Origin: Porticoccaceae bacterium
GTDB lineage: Bacteria > Pseudomonadota > Gammaproteobacteria > Pseudomonadales > Porticoccaceae
Length of the DNA stretch: 64,000 nucleotides
Assembly: GCA_026005035.1 (NCBI GenBank)
Contig: BPKH01000004.1
Location: 124,001 to 188,000 of the forward strand
Direction of reading: 5' to 3'
The notes under the pieces are model-generated. The model made no database searches, was not told the origin of the DNA, and saw nothing but the letters and a program-made list of their open reading frames with translations. Positions 16,059 to 24,725 of the stretch are shown one piece after another. Position 1 is the first letter of the stretch. Each line of letters starts with the position of its first letter. The position numbers and the translations under genes are program-made.

Positions 16059-17606
16059 GTGGTAGGGCGCGCCCTCGCGCTCATCGGGCTGTGCCTCGCG
16101 GAGGTGGCCTGGGCCTGCCCCGCTCTGCCCGTGGATTCGCGGGTGGAGGCGGCCGCGCGCCAGCTCGAACGAGCGAGTCCGCCGCCCCGATGGCGCGCCG
16201 GCGAGGTGCTGGCGGCTCTCGTCGCGGCCCTCGAGGGGCTCGCCGACGACGGCCTGGATCCCGAGGCGTACGGCGCGGGGCTCTTGCGGGCGGCGCCGCC
16301 CGGCGACCCCTGCACGGCGCGCCTGGCCACCCGCGCTCTCCTGGCGGCCCTCGCCGACCTCTCCTGGGGCCGGGTGGATCCGGCCCGTCACGGCCTCGTC
16401 TGGTACGCCCCGGGAACGCGCGCCGAGCCCGACCCCGAGGCGCTCCTCGCCCTGGCGCGCCGCGCCTTCGCCGAGGGCTTCCCCGCCGCCCTTGCGGCGG
16501 CCCGCCCCGCCTTGCCGAGCTACCGCCATTTGCGCCGCGCCCTGGCGCAAGCCCGCGCCGAGTGGCCCGCCCGTTGGCCTGCCGTGCCCCCTGGGCCGAC
16601 CCTGCGCCTGGGTGATCGCGGCGCCAGGGTGGCGGCCCTGCGGGCGCGGCTCGCCGCCGAGGGGCTTCTGCCTGCGACGGCCGCCGATCCCGGGCACTTC
16701 GACGCCTCCCTGGTCGAGGCGGTGGCCAACTTCCAACGCCTCCACGGCCTGGAGGACGACGGGGTGGTGGGGCCGAAGACCCTGGTCGCCCTCAACGAGT
16801 CCCCAGGAGAGCGGATCGCCCGGCTCAGGGTCAACTTGGAAAGGTTGCGCTGGTTTGCCCGCGACTGGCGGGAGCCCGCGGTGTTGGTGGACATCGCCGG
16901 CGCGGTGGTGAGCTATGTGGCAGGAGGTGAGGTGCGCTTCCTGGCGCGAGCCCAGGCCGGGCGGCCCGATCGCCCCACGCCGCCGCTCGTCTCCCGGATC
17001 ACCCGACTCACCGTCAATCCCGCCTGGACGGTGCCGCCCACCATTCTCTACCGGGACGTCCTGCCCGCGGTGCGGCGGGATCCCGGGTACTTGGCCCGAC
17101 ACCGGCTGCGGGTGTTCGATGGAGAGGGCCGCGAGGTGGACCCGGCCGCGGTGGATTGGCGGCGCCCCGGCGCCCTCGTGCTGCGCCAGGATCCAGGGCC
17201 CCACAACGCCCTCGGCCGGGTGGCGATCCGCTTCCCCAACCCCTTTGCCGTCTACCTTCACGACACCCCCAACCGCCATCTCTTCGCCACCAGCGCGCGC
17301 TTTTACAGCTCCGGCTGCGTGCGCGTGGAGGGGGCGGTGGAGCTCGCCCGCCACCTGCTGGCGGGCGATTCCGAGCGGGCGCGCTTCGCGCGACTGTTGG
17401 CCTCGGGGCGCACTGCGGAGATCCCCTTGGCGCGCCCGGTCCACCTGGTGATCGCCTATTGGACGGCGCTCGCCAACGAGGCCGGAGTGGTCACCACCCG
17501 CCCCGACGTCTACCAGCGGGACGCGCGGCTGCTCGCGCTGCTCGAGCTCGGGACGGGGGGCGGAGCGCACGAAAAAGGGCCCGTCGGGGCCCTTCGAAAC
17601 TGGTAG
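16059..17606 (+). CDS. L,D-transpeptidase family protein, YcbB/LdtD type
   Basis: About 515 residues from a GTG start. The N terminus (RALALIGLCLAEVAWAC) looks like a signal peptide, possibly with a lipobox ending in the cysteine. A helical domain is followed by a peptidoglycan-binding domain (LRLGDRGARVAALRARL, FDASLVEAVANFQRLHGLEDDGVVGPKT) and the catalytic YkuD domain with YLHDTPNRHLF and the active-site FYSSGCVRVEGA. It forms 3-3 cross-links in peptidoglycan. Its last codons run through the terminator and CCA end of the opposite-strand tRNA-Met gene and the stop lies inside that tRNA, so the C-terminal dozen residues may not be under protein constraint. Confidence 0.85.
   Translation: MVGRALALIGLCLAEVAWACPALPVDSRVEAAARQLERASPPPRWRAGEVLAALVAALEGLADDGLDPEAYGAGLLRAAPPGDPCTARLATRALLAALADLSWGRVDPARHGLVWYAPGTRAEPDPEALLALARRAFAEGFPAALAAARPALPSYRHLRRALAQARAEWPARWPAVPPGPTLRLGDRGARVAALRARLAAEGLLPATAADPGHFDASLVEAVANFQRLHGLEDDGVVGPKTLVALNESPGERIARLRVNLERLRWFARDWREPAVLVDIAGAVVSYVAGGEVRFLARAQAGRPDRPTPPLVSRITRLTVNPAWTVPPTILYRDVLPAVRRDPGYLARHRLRVFDGEGREVDPAAVDWRRPGALVLRQDPGPHNALGRVAIRFPNPFAVYLHDTPNRHLFATSARFYSSGCVRVEGAVELARHLLAGDSERARFARLLASGRTAEIPLARPVHLVIAYWTALANEAGVVTTRPDVYQRDARLLALLELGTGGGAHEKGPVGALRNW
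17572..17594 (-). terminator. Rho-independent terminator of tRNA-Met
   Basis: Read on the minus strand, GGGCCC pairs with GGGCCC around CGAC, extended by two A-T pairs, and runs into five T residues (17576 down to 17572). It lies 7 bases beyond the tRNA CCA end. It overlaps the coding end of the convergent L,D-transpeptidase. Confidence 0.8.
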
Positions 17607-17677
17607 CTACGGGCAGATTCGAACTGCCGACCCCAGCATTATGAGTGCTGTGCTCTCACCAACTGAGCTACGTAGCC
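17601..17677 (-). tRNA. tRNA-Met (CAT), elongator type
   Basis: A 77-base cloverleaf with encoded CCA: acceptor GGCTACG with CGTAGCT, D arm with AGCTCAGTTGGT, anticodon loop CTCATAA giving CAT, and T arm with GTTCGAATC. The body matches elongator tRNA-Met of E. coli closely and lacks initiator features. The acceptor ends in a G-T pair. It has its own promoter and terminator. Confidence 0.95.
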
Positions 17678-17689
17678 ACGCGGAGCGAA

Positions 17690-17719
17690 AATTTTCCCCC
17701 TCCGGGGGGTTGCTGTCAA
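17690..17719 (-). promoter_or_regulatory. Promoter of tRNA-Met
   Basis: On the minus strand TTGACA (17719-17714) and AAAATT (17695-17690) are 18 bases apart, with a GC-rich stretch between the -10 and the tRNA 5' end at 17677, as in stringently controlled stable-RNA promoters. Confidence 0.7.
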
Positions 17720-17784
17720 CCGCAGGGCCGGAATGGGCCGGGCGAAGCGCCGCCCTCGCCCGCCGCGATCTTCCGGCGGTGCAT

Positions 17785-17817
17785 CCCGGATTCCGCTTCG
17801 CTCCATCCGGGCTACGC
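17785..17817. repeat. REP-like palindrome, copy 1
   Basis: CCCGGAT (17785-17791) and ATCCGGG (17805-17811) form a perfect stem around TCCGCTTCGCTCC and are followed by CTACGC. The same unit occurs near 35.1 and 63.8 kb. It lies in the 247-base gap between tRNA-Met and ychF, where no gene is visible. Units of this shape are common extragenic repeats in Proteobacteria. Confidence 0.85.
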
Positions 17818-17924
17818 TTCCCCCGACCCGCGGGGGAGAGCTGTGCGGCGCCGCGATCCGCGGGTGGGGTGCAGCGGGCCGGGGATGCCGGTCCCACGGG
17901 TTCGCCGCGGCGGCCTGCGGCAAC

Positions 17925-19015
17925 CTAGACATTGAAGCGGAAGTGGATCACGTCCCCGTCTTGCACCACGTAGTCGCGCCCCTCGAGCCGCCACTTGCCT
18001 GCTTCCCGAGCGCCCTGCTCGCCGCCGTGGGCGACGAAGTCCTCGTAGGCGATCACTTCGGCGCGAATGAAGCCCTTTTCGAAGTCGCTGTGGATCTTGC
18101 CGGCGGCCTCGGGGGCGGTGGCCCCCACGGGGATCGTCCACGCCCGCACCTCCTTGGGGCCGGCGGTGAAAAAGGTGTGCAGTCCGAGCAGCCGGTAGCC
18201 TGCCCGAATGAGGCGGTTGAGCCCGGGCTCGGCCATTCCCAGCGCCTCGAGGAAGGCGGCGCGGTCGGCCTCGTCCAGTTCGGCGATCTCGGCCTCGATC
18301 TTGTTGCAGATGGGCAGCACCTCCGCCCCCTCGGCGGCGGCCAGGGCTTCGAGTCCGCGAGCAGGGGGTTGTCGGCGAAACCGTCCTCGGCCACGTTGGC
18401 GACGTACAAGGTGGGCTTTAGGGTCAGCAGGTGAAGCTCTCGCAGACGCCGCCGTGCCGCCTCGTCCAGGGGCAGGCTGCGCGCCGGCCGGGCCTGGTCG
18501 AGGTGGGCGATGAGCCGCTCGAGAAGGGCGAGGAGCTCGCGGGCCTCCCGGTCGCCTCCCTTGGCCTGGCGGGCCGCCCGCTCGCGGGCCCGCTCACAGG
18601 TCTCCAGGTCGGCCAGGGCGAGTTCGGTGTTGATCACCGCCACGTCCTCGGCGGGGCGGACGCGGCCGGCGACGTGGACCACGTTGGGATCTTCGAAGCA
18701 GCGCACCACGTGGGCGATGGCGTCGGTCTCGCGGATGTGGGCGAGAAACCGGTTGCCGAGCCCCTCGCCGCGGGAGGCGCCCGCCACCAGCCCGGCGATG
18801 TCGACGAACTCCATGGCCGCGGGGACGACCTTCTGGGGCTTGACGATCGCCGCCAAGCGCTCGAGGCGGGGGTCGGGAACCGGGACGATGCCGGTGTTGG
18901 GGTCGATGGTGCAGAAGGGAAAGTTCTCCGCCTCGATGCCGGCGCGGGTGAGGGCATTGAACAGGGTGGACTTGCCGACGTTGGGCAGCCCGACGATGCC
19001 GCACTTGAATCCCAT
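17925..19015 (-). CDS. ychF: Ribosome-binding ATPase YchF, with one frameshift
   Basis: An Obg-family P-loop ATPase. The first frame (19015 down to about 18357) has the Walker [46 protein letters not shown] and [14 protein letters not shown]. The rest, in another frame (about 18355 to 17925), has [14 protein letters not shown] and the C-terminal TGS domain with [21 protein letters not shown] and [15 protein letters not shown]. One missing base near 18356, between codons for LLA and LEALA, restores a continuous protein of the usual 363 residues. YchF is conserved throughout bacteria and sits directly after pth as expected, so a sequence error is more likely than inactivation. Confidence 0.92.
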
Positions 19016-19030
19016 GGTTGCTCCTCCCCG

Positions 19031-19615
19031 TCACTCGCGGCTGTGGAGGCGCAGCATGGCGGTCTGCCAGTCGCCCTCCACCACCCAAGGCAGCACCTCG
19101 AGAGCTCGCTCGCCGGCTCCCTCGATGGCCTGGCGATCCGCCGCCGAGGGGCGGGAGAGCACGTAGTCCACCACCCGCTCGGGGCCGCCGGGGTGGCCGA
19201 TGCCGAGCCGCAGTCGGCCGAAGCCGGAGTCGTTGCCCAGCGCCCGAATCACGTCCCGCAGGCCGTTGTGGCCCCCGTGGCCGCCCCCCTGTTTGAGGCG
19301 GGCGACGCCCGGCGGCAGGTCGAGATCGTCGTGGACCACGAGGATCGCCGCCGCGGGGATCCGGTAGAAGCCGGCCACGGCGGCCACCGCCTGGCCGCTG
19401 CGGTTCATGTACGTGGTGGGGACGAGAAGGCGCACCTCCCGCTCGCCCACCCGCACCCGGGCGGCGAGGCCGGGGAACTTCCGCTCTTCCCGCAACACCG
19501 CGGCGCGGGATGCGGCCAGCCGGGCCACCCAGTCGGCACCGGCGTTGTGCCGGGTTCCCTCGTACTTGGGGCCGGGGTTGCCGAGGCCGACGATGAGGGC
19601 GACGGGAATGCCCAC
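19031..19615 (-). CDS. pth: Peptidyl-tRNA hydrolase
   Basis: A 194-residue enzyme that recycles peptidyl-tRNA. It has LIVGLGNPGPKYEGTRHNAG with the catalytic histidine, PTTYMNRSGQAV, VVHDDLDLPPG with the catalytic aspartate, and GGGHGGHNGLRDV. Complete and of usual length. It lies between rplY (10-base gap) and ychF (15-base gap) on the same strand, the standard order in Gammaproteobacteria. Confidence 0.96.
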   Translation of the reverse strand: MGIPVALIVGLGNPGPKYEGTRHNAGADWVARLAASRAAVLREERKFPGLAARVRVGEREVRLLVPTTYMNRSGQAVAAVAGFYRIPAAAILVVHDDLDLPPGVARLKQGGGHGGHNGLRDVIRALGNDSGFGRLRLGIGHPGGPERVVDYVLSRPSAADRQAIEGAGERALEVLPWVVEGDWQTAMLRLHSRE

Positions 19616-19625
19616 GGGCTCGCCG

Positions 19626-20255
19626 TCACTCCTCGGCGGGGGCCTCGCCCTCGCCCTCTTCCTCCTCGGCGCTCACCCGCGGCCGGACGATGCTGACCAC
19701 CGGCAGGTCGTGCTCGGGACCCTGGAGCAGGTCGGTGCTCTCCACCCCCGGCGGCAGTTTCAGGTCCGAGATGTGCAGCACGTCGCCCAGGTCCAGATCG
19801 ATGAGGTCCACCTCGATGAACTCGGGCAGGTCTTGGGGCAGGCACTGGACGTCCAGCTCGGTGAGCGCGTGCTGGACGATGCCGCCCGCCTTGACCCCCT
19901 TGGCCTTGTCCTCGTTGAGGAAGTGGATGGGGACGCGGACGTGGATCTTCTGGCTGCGGTCCACCCGCTGGAAATCCAGGTGGAGGATCCGCGGCTCGGC
20001 GGGGTGTCGCTGGACGTCCTTGAGGATCACCTCCTCACTGCCCACCCCTTCGATCTCAAGTGTGATCAGGTGGCTGTAGAAGGCCTCCTGCTCCAGGGCG
20101 TGGAGCACGTCGTCGTGGCGCAGGCTGATGGCTACGGGCGACTTGGCGCCGCCGTAGACGATCGCCGGCACCTGTCCGGCCAGGCGACGCAGGCGGCGGC
20201 TCGCACCTTTCCCCGTGTCGTGGCGGACTTGCGCTTTGAGTACGAAATCGACCAT
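19626..20255 (-). CDS. rplY: 50S ribosomal protein L25 (general stress protein CTC form)
   Basis: A 209-residue long form of L25: an N-terminal 5S-rRNA-binding domain (RHDTGKGASRRLRRLAGQVPAIVYGG) plus the C-terminal TL5/CTC domain (VRVPIHFLNEDKAKGVKAGG, LPEFIEVDLIDLDLGDVLHISDL) and an acidic tail (SAEEEEGEGEAPAEE). It binds 5S rRNA in the large subunit. The long form between prs and pth is the usual arrangement outside enterics. Confidence 0.95.
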   Translation of the reverse strand: MVDFVLKAQVRHDTGKGASRRLRRLAGQVPAIVYGGAKSPVAISLRHDDVLHALEQEAFYSHLITLEIEGVGSEEVILKDVQRHPAEPRILHLDFQRVDRSQKIHVRVPIHFLNEDKAKGVKAGGIVQHALTELDVQCLPQDLPEFIEVDLIDLDLGDVLHISDLKLPPGVESTDLLQGPEHDLPVVSIVRPRVSAEEEEGEGEAPAEE

Positions 20256-20342
20256 GGTCGGACTCCTCGGATGGGACTGCGCGCCCCGCGACCAGGGCGG
20301 CGGCAGTCGGCTGGTGCCGCTCGTGCGGCGTGGAGCGCCAGG

Positions 20343-21284
20343 CTAGAGAAACATGGCGCTGATCGACTCCTCGTTGCTCACCCGCCGGATGGCTTCGGCG
20401 AGCAGGGGCGCGAGGCTCAGCTGCCGAATTCGTCGGCAGGCGCGAGCTTCCTCCCGGAGGGGGATGCTGTTGGTCACCACGAGACCGTCCAGTTCGGAGC
20501 GCTCGAGATTTTCAATGGCCTTGCCCGACAGGACGGGGTGGGTGCAGTAGGCCACCACGTGGCGGGCGCCGTGGGCCTTGAGGGCGGCGGCGGCGCTGCA
20601 CAGGGTGCCTGCGGTGTCGATGATGTCGTCCACCAGCAGACAGGTGCGACCCGCCACCTCGCCGATGACGTTCATCACTTCGGCCTTGTTGGCCTCCGGC
20701 CGGCGCTTGTCGATGATCGCCAGATCGCAGCCCAGTTGCTTGGCCATGGCCCGGGCGCGCACCACCCCGCCGATGTCTGGGGAGACCACGATGGGATTCT
20801 CGTAGGCCTGGCGTTCGATGTCGGCCAACAGCAGGGGCGTGCCGTAGACGTTGTCCACCGTGCAGTCGAAAAACCCCTGGATCTGTTCGGCGTGCAGGTC
20901 CACCGTCAGGACGCGGTTGATGCCCACCTTGGTGAACATGTCGGCCACCACCTTGGCGCTGATGGGCACGCGGATGGAGCGCACCCGCCGGTCCTGGCGC
21001 GCGTAGCCGAAGTAGGGGACCACCGCGGTGATCCGCCCCGCCGAGGCGCGGCGCAGGGCGTCGGCCATCAGCAGAAGCTCCATGATGTTGTCGTTGGTGG
21101 GGTGACAGGTGGGCTGGACGATGAACACGTCGCGGCCGCGCACGTTGTCGTGGATCTGGACGTTGATCTCGCCGTCGGAGAAGCGGCCCACGGTGGCGTT
21201 GGAGAGGGGAAGGCAGAGGATGCGGGCCACCTCGCGGGCGAGCTCGGGGTGGGCGTTCCCCGTGAAGAGCATCAAGTTGGCCAC
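20343..21284 (-). CDS. prs: Ribose-phosphate pyrophosphokinase
   Basis: A 313-residue PRPP synthase, which makes phosphoribosyl pyrophosphate from ribose 5-phosphate and ATP for purine, pyrimidine, histidine and NAD synthesis. Motifs: [21 protein letters not shown], the flexible-loop [24 protein letters not shown] and the PRPP-binding [12 protein letters not shown], ending [15 protein letters not shown] chose the GTG at 21284 because it gives the same N-terminal length as E. coli Prs and follows CCAGGA; the ATG at 21272 is the alternative. It is probably cotranscribed with the upstream tRNA-Gln. Confidence 0.95.
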   Translation of the reverse strand: MANLMLFTGNAHPELAREVARILCLPLSNATVGRFSDGEINVQIHDNVRGRDVFIVQPTCHPTNDNIMELLLMADALRRASAGRITAVVPYFGYARQDRRVRSIRVPISAKVVADMFTKVGINRVLTVDLHAEQIQGFFDCTVDNVYGTPLLLADIERQAYENPIVVSPDIGGVVRARAMAKQLGCDLAIIDKRRPEANKAEVMNVIGEVAGRTCLLVDDIIDTAGTLCSAAAALKAHGARHVVAYCTHPVLSGKAIENLERSELDGLVVTNSIPLREEARACRRIRQLSLAPLLAEAIRRVSNEESISAMFL

Positions 21285-21324
21285 GGCGAAGTCCTGGAAC
21301 TTGGTCTCGTGCGCGTTTGGCGTC

Positions 21325-21399
21325 TGGCTGGGGTGGTAGGATTCGAACCTACGTATGGCGGGATCAAAACCCGCTGCCTTACCGCTTGGCGACACCCCA
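21325..21399 (-). tRNA. tRNA-Gln (TTG)
   Basis: A 75-base cloverleaf with encoded CCA: acceptor TGGGGTG with CACCCCA, D arm with GCCAAGCGGTAAGGC, anticodon loop TTTTGAT giving TTG, and T arm GTAGGTTCGAATCCTAC. It lies between ispE and prs, as in many Gammaproteobacteria, and no separate promoter is evident, so it is probably processed from the ispE-prs transcript. Confidence 0.95.
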
Positions 21400-22248
21400 G
21401 TTTTGGGAACCTGGAAACAGCGCCTCGTGGGCGGGGGAGCGGTCGACGCCGCGGGCGACGAACCCGCGCCACGGTGCCGGAATCCGCCGCCGGACCGCCT
21501 CGGCCTCTTCCCGAGTGGCGAAGCGGGCGAAGAGACAGGCGCCCGTTCCGGTCATCCGCGCCGCCCCAAAAGCGGCCAACCACAGGCGCGCCCGGCGCAC
21601 TTCCGGGTAGAGGGCCTCCACCACCGGCTGGCAGCTGTTCCGACCGCCTCCCTCGAGGAAGGCCGACATTGTGATGGGGGCGTCGTCCCTTGTCAATTCC
21701 CGGTGGGCGAAGATCCGGGCGGTGGAGACGGCCACCCCCGGGTCCACCACCAGATACCAGGCGTCGGGTAAGCGCACCGGCGCGAGCACCTCGCCGATCC
21801 CCTCGCCCCAGGCGCTGTGTCCCAGCACGAACAGGGGGACGTCGGCGCCGAGGCGCAGCCCCAGGCGGGCGAGCGCTTCCAGGGAGAGGTCGAGCCCCCA
21901 CAGGCGATTGAGGGCGAGCAGGGTGGTGGCGGCGTCCGAACTGCCGCCGCCCAGCCCGCCTCCCATCGGCAGGCGCTTGTCGACGCGGATCCGCACCCCC
22001 ACCCCCGGCGGTGCCCGCGACGCCAACAGGCGGGCCGCCCGGTAGGCGAGGTTGGCCTCGAGGGGCACGCCGGGCAGCGGCGGCTCCACGGCGATCTGGC
22101 CGTCGCCGGTGACGGTAAAGGTGAGCCGATCGCCGAAGTCGAGCAGTTGAAAGAGAGTCTGCAGGCGGTGGTAGCCGTCCGGCCGCCGCCCCAGGACGTG
22201 GAGGAACAGGTTCAGCTTGCCCGGCGCGGGCAGGGTGAGCTCGCTCAT
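21379..22248 (-). CDS. ispE: 4-diphosphocytidyl-2-C-methyl-D-erythritol kinase
   Basis: A 289-residue GHMP kinase of the MEP isoprenoid pathway. It has the substrate site [21 protein letters not shown], the ATP loop [19 protein letters not shown] and the C-terminal [19 protein letters not shown]. Its ATG overlaps the lolB stop (ATGA), the classic lolB-ispE junction. The reading frame runs 21 bases into the downstream tRNA-Gln gene before its stop, so the last residues (GVAKR) are dictated by the tRNA sequence. Confidence 0.94.
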   Translation of the reverse strand: MSELTLPAPGKLNLFLHVLGRRPDGYHRLQTLFQLLDFGDRLTFTVTGDGQIAVEPPLPGVPLEANLAYRAARLLASRAPPGVGVRIRVDKRLPMGGGLGGGSSDAATTLLALNRLWGLDLSLEALARLGLRLGADVPLFVLGHSAWGEGIGEVLAPVRLPDAWYLVVDPGVAVSTARIFAHRELTRDDAPITMSAFLEGGGRNSCQPVVEALYPEVRRARLWLAAFGAARMTGTGACLFARFATREEAEAVRRRIPAPWRGFVARGVDRSPAHEALFPGSQNWGVAKR

Positions 22249-22845
22249 CGGCCTTCCCCCTCCGCCAGGGGGCGGAAGCGGTGGACCACCAGGCGGAACT
22301 GCACGCCGTCGGGGCCCTCGCCGCGCACCCGCACGGGCACCTGCCAGGCGCCGAAGCGCCCCCAGGCCAGGTAGGCGATCCGCCAGCCCTCCTGCTCGAG
22401 GGACAAGGGCCGACCGTCGGGGCCCGCCTCGACGCGGGCGGGGCGGTGGGGCGCCGGAACCCCGCGCACCCACCAGGGCAGCGCCTCCACCGGCAGGGGG
22501 AAGCCGAAGAGCGCCCGGGCGAGGGCTTCGCCGCCAGGCGCGGTGAGGGGCGCTTCGCCGGGGCGTTCGAGGCGGGCCCGCTGCGGGGTGCCGCGGATCT
22601 CCGCCGCGCCGGCGCCGAAGGGGCCGTGGAGGCGCACCCGGTACGCCTCGCCCTCCTGGCGCCATTGCAGGGTGGCGGAGCCGCGCTCGCCGGCGCCGCT
22701 GAAGGCGATCCGCCCCTCCAGCTCGAAGGCCGCGAGCCGAGCCGGGTCCGGCAGGGGCGCGCGCGGGGAGGGGGGGGAGGGCGGCGCAGCCGCCGAGCAG
22801 GGCGAACAGGCCCCAGAGGAACCAGCCGGCCGGCTTCCCCTTCAC
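22245..22845 (-). CDS. lolB: Outer-membrane lipoprotein receptor LolB, with one frameshift at a poly-C tract
   Basis: LolB accepts lipoproteins from LolA and inserts them in the outer membrane. The GTG-started N terminus has a lipoprotein signal with lipobox LLGGC. The mature domain (FELEGRIAFSGAGERGSATLQW, RLHGPFGAGAAEIRG, EALPWWVRGVPAP, WRIAYLAWG) lies in another frame. The two meet at a run of eight G on the plus strand (22770-22777); seven would restore a single protein of about 199 residues. Its start overlaps the stop of the TPR lipoprotein and its stop overlaps ispE, so the three are coupled. LolB is normally essential in Gammaproteobacteria, so the break is probably a homopolymer error. 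Confidence 0.85.
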
Positions 22846-24599
22846 TGCGAGGGCGCCTCCTCAAGCAAACCCGGCGCCAGGCGCTCGAGGGTGCGGCGCA
22901 GGGTGCGGTCCCCGGGATCTTCGGCCAGGGCGCGGCGCCAGACGGCGAGCGCCTCCTGGCGTTGTTCCAGCACCCAGAGGACCTCTCCCAGGTGGGCCGC
23001 CACCTCCGCTTCGGGCAGCGCCTCGTAGGCGCGCCGCAAAAGTTCGGCGGCCTCCGCCGCGCGCCCCTGGAGGAAGCGCGCCCAGCCGAGGCTGTCGACG
23101 ATGGCCGGGTTGTCCGGATCGAGGGCGTAGGCGCGCTCGATGAGCGCCACCGCCTCCTCCCTGCGCTGGGGGGCGAGTTCGAGGAGGGTGTAGCCCAGGG
23201 CGTTGAGGGCGTTGGCGTCGTCGGGACGGCGCTCGAGGATCCAGCGCAGGTCCGCCTCGGCCGCCGGGAGGTCTTCGGCGAGGGCCGCGGCGATGGCCCG
23301 GGCATAGCGCAGCTCGGGGCTGTCGGGAAACTCCTCCAGGGCCCGGCCGAGGAGGGCGCGAGCCTCGTCCGGCCGGCCGTGGCGGGAGAGGATCTCCGCC
23401 TCGATCTGGTACAGCGATTCGCGCAGCGCCGGGTAGATGGCGCGCAATTCTCCCAGATAGGCACGCGCGGCGGCCAGGTTGCGGTGCTCGGCGTAGAGCG
23501 AGGCGGCGCGCAGGGCCGCAGCGAGGAGGTTGGCGCCGGAGGTCACCTGGCGGTAGTGGTAGATGGCCTCCCCGGGCCGCCCGGCGTCCTCTTCCATGCG
23601 GCCGAGGAGGAAGTGGGCGTCGGCGGCGCGCGGGCCACCGGCGGCGAGCTGCTCCAGGATGCGGCGGGCGGCGTCCGCGTCGCCGAGCTCCCGCTCCACC
23701 AGCGCCAGGGAAAAGAGGACGTCGGGATCCTCGGGGTCCTGTTCGGCGAGGATGCGCATCTGCTCCCGCGAGGCGGCCAGATCGCGGTCCGCCAGGTAGC
23801 GCGCGTACTGGAGGCGCAGTGGCTTGCTGTCGGGAATGACCTCGAGGGCGCGGCGCAGGGCGCGCAGGGCGCGCCCTTTGCGCCCGAGCTCGTAGAGCAG
23901 CTGGGCGTGGAGCAGCTGCCCCCCTTCGTCGTCGGGCGCGCGCGCCACCGCCCGCGCGGCCAGCCCCAGGGCCTCTCGAGGGCGGTCGAGCAGCCGCAGC
24001 AGTTCCGCCGCGCCGAGCAGGGCGCCGGGGTCCTCCGGATGGCGCTCGAGGAGTGCGCGGTAGAGGGCGAGCAGCCGCTCCTGTTCGCGCCGAGGCGCGT
24101 CTGCGGCGAAGATCGCCAGGGAGCGCAGGTAGGCGGGGTCGCCGTGGGCGCGCAGGAATTCGGCGTGGGGGAAGGCCTCCACCACGCGCCCGGCCGCCGC
24201 CAGGTGAAAGGCCAGCAGGCGGCGGGCGTCGGGCTCCTCCGGGTCCACTGCCACCCAGAGTTCGGCCAGGTCGAGCACCACGTCATGGCGCCGCAGGTGG
24301 CGGGCGATCTGGATGGCCCGCCGGATCACCCCCGGGTCGCGGGTCTCGTGGGCCTGGATGGCGTAGATTTCCAGGGCGGGCTCCACCTGCCCGCGCATGC
24401 CGGCGAATTCCGCGAGCAGCAACTCGTGGAGGGTGTCCGCGGGGAAATTGCGGTAGCGCGGCGCGGCGCCTCCCGCGTCGGGCGGTGCATCGGGGGGCGC
24501 CTCGACCGGGGCCGCCGGCGGTGCCGCGGGGGGGAGGGCGGCGCAGCCGGCGAGCAGGGCGGCGAGGGCGAACAGCACAAGGCGCGGGCTCGGCTCCAT
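22842..24599 (-). CDS. TPR-repeat outer-membrane lipoprotein
   Basis: A 585-residue protein with a lipoprotein signal (LFALAALLAGC), a proline/alanine-rich linker and then about twelve tetratricopeptide-type helical hairpins covering the rest, for example HPEDPGALLGAAELLRLLDRP and RPDDANALNALGYTLLELAP. The position directly upstream of lolB, with a GTGA overlap, is the usual place for such a TPR protein in Pseudomonas-like and Chromatiales genomes. Probably a periplasmic scaffold anchored in the outer membrane. Its specific partner is unknown. Confidence 0.88.
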   Translation of the reverse strand: MEPSPRLVLFALAALLAGCAALPPAAPPAAPVEAPPDAPPDAGGAAPRYRNFPADTLHELLLAEFAGMRGQVEPALEIYAIQAHETRDPGVIRRAIQIARHLRRHDVVLDLAELWVAVDPEEPDARRLLAFHLAAAGRVVEAFPHAEFLRAHGDPAYLRSLAIFAADAPRREQERLLALYRALLERHPEDPGALLGAAELLRLLDRPREALGLAARAVARAPDDEGGQLLHAQLLYELGRKGRALRALRRALEVIPDSKPLRLQYARYLADRDLAASREQMRILAEQDPEDPDVLFSLALVERELGDADAARRILEQLAAGGPRAADAHFLLGRMEEDAGRPGEAIYHYRQVTSGANLLAAALRAASLYAEHRNLAAARAYLGELRAIYPALRESLYQIEAEILSRHGRPDEARALLGRALEEFPDSPELRYARAIAAALAEDLPAAEADLRWILERRPDDANALNALGYTLLELAPQRREEAVALIERAYALDPDNPAIVDSLGWARFLQGRAAEAAELLRRAYEALPEAEVAAHLGEVLWVLEQRQEALAVWRRALAEDPGDRTLRRTLERLAPGLLEEAPSQ

Positions 24600-24671
24600 G
24601 GCGGGCGGCGGTGCACAAAGACGCCATTCTAGCAGCCGCGGCGGCGGCCAGGGCCGGTCGGCTATGTCGGC

Positions 24672-24677
24672 TATAAT
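24672..24677 (+). promoter_or_regulatory. Probable -10 box of hemA
   Basis: A perfect TATAAT lies 49 bases before the hemA ATG in the divergent gap. No recognisable -35 is present at 16-18 bases upstream, so this call rests on the -10 alone. Confidence 0.35.
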
Positions 24678-24725
24678 GAACCGCCTTGGCCACGGCCCTC
24701 CGCAGCGGGGGGAAACGTTGCACGC

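Noticed and set aside
22770-22777. Phase variation of lolB by the G8 tract
   Set aside because: LolB is normally essential and not a surface antigen; several other conserved genes in the window also have indels, so an error is simpler.
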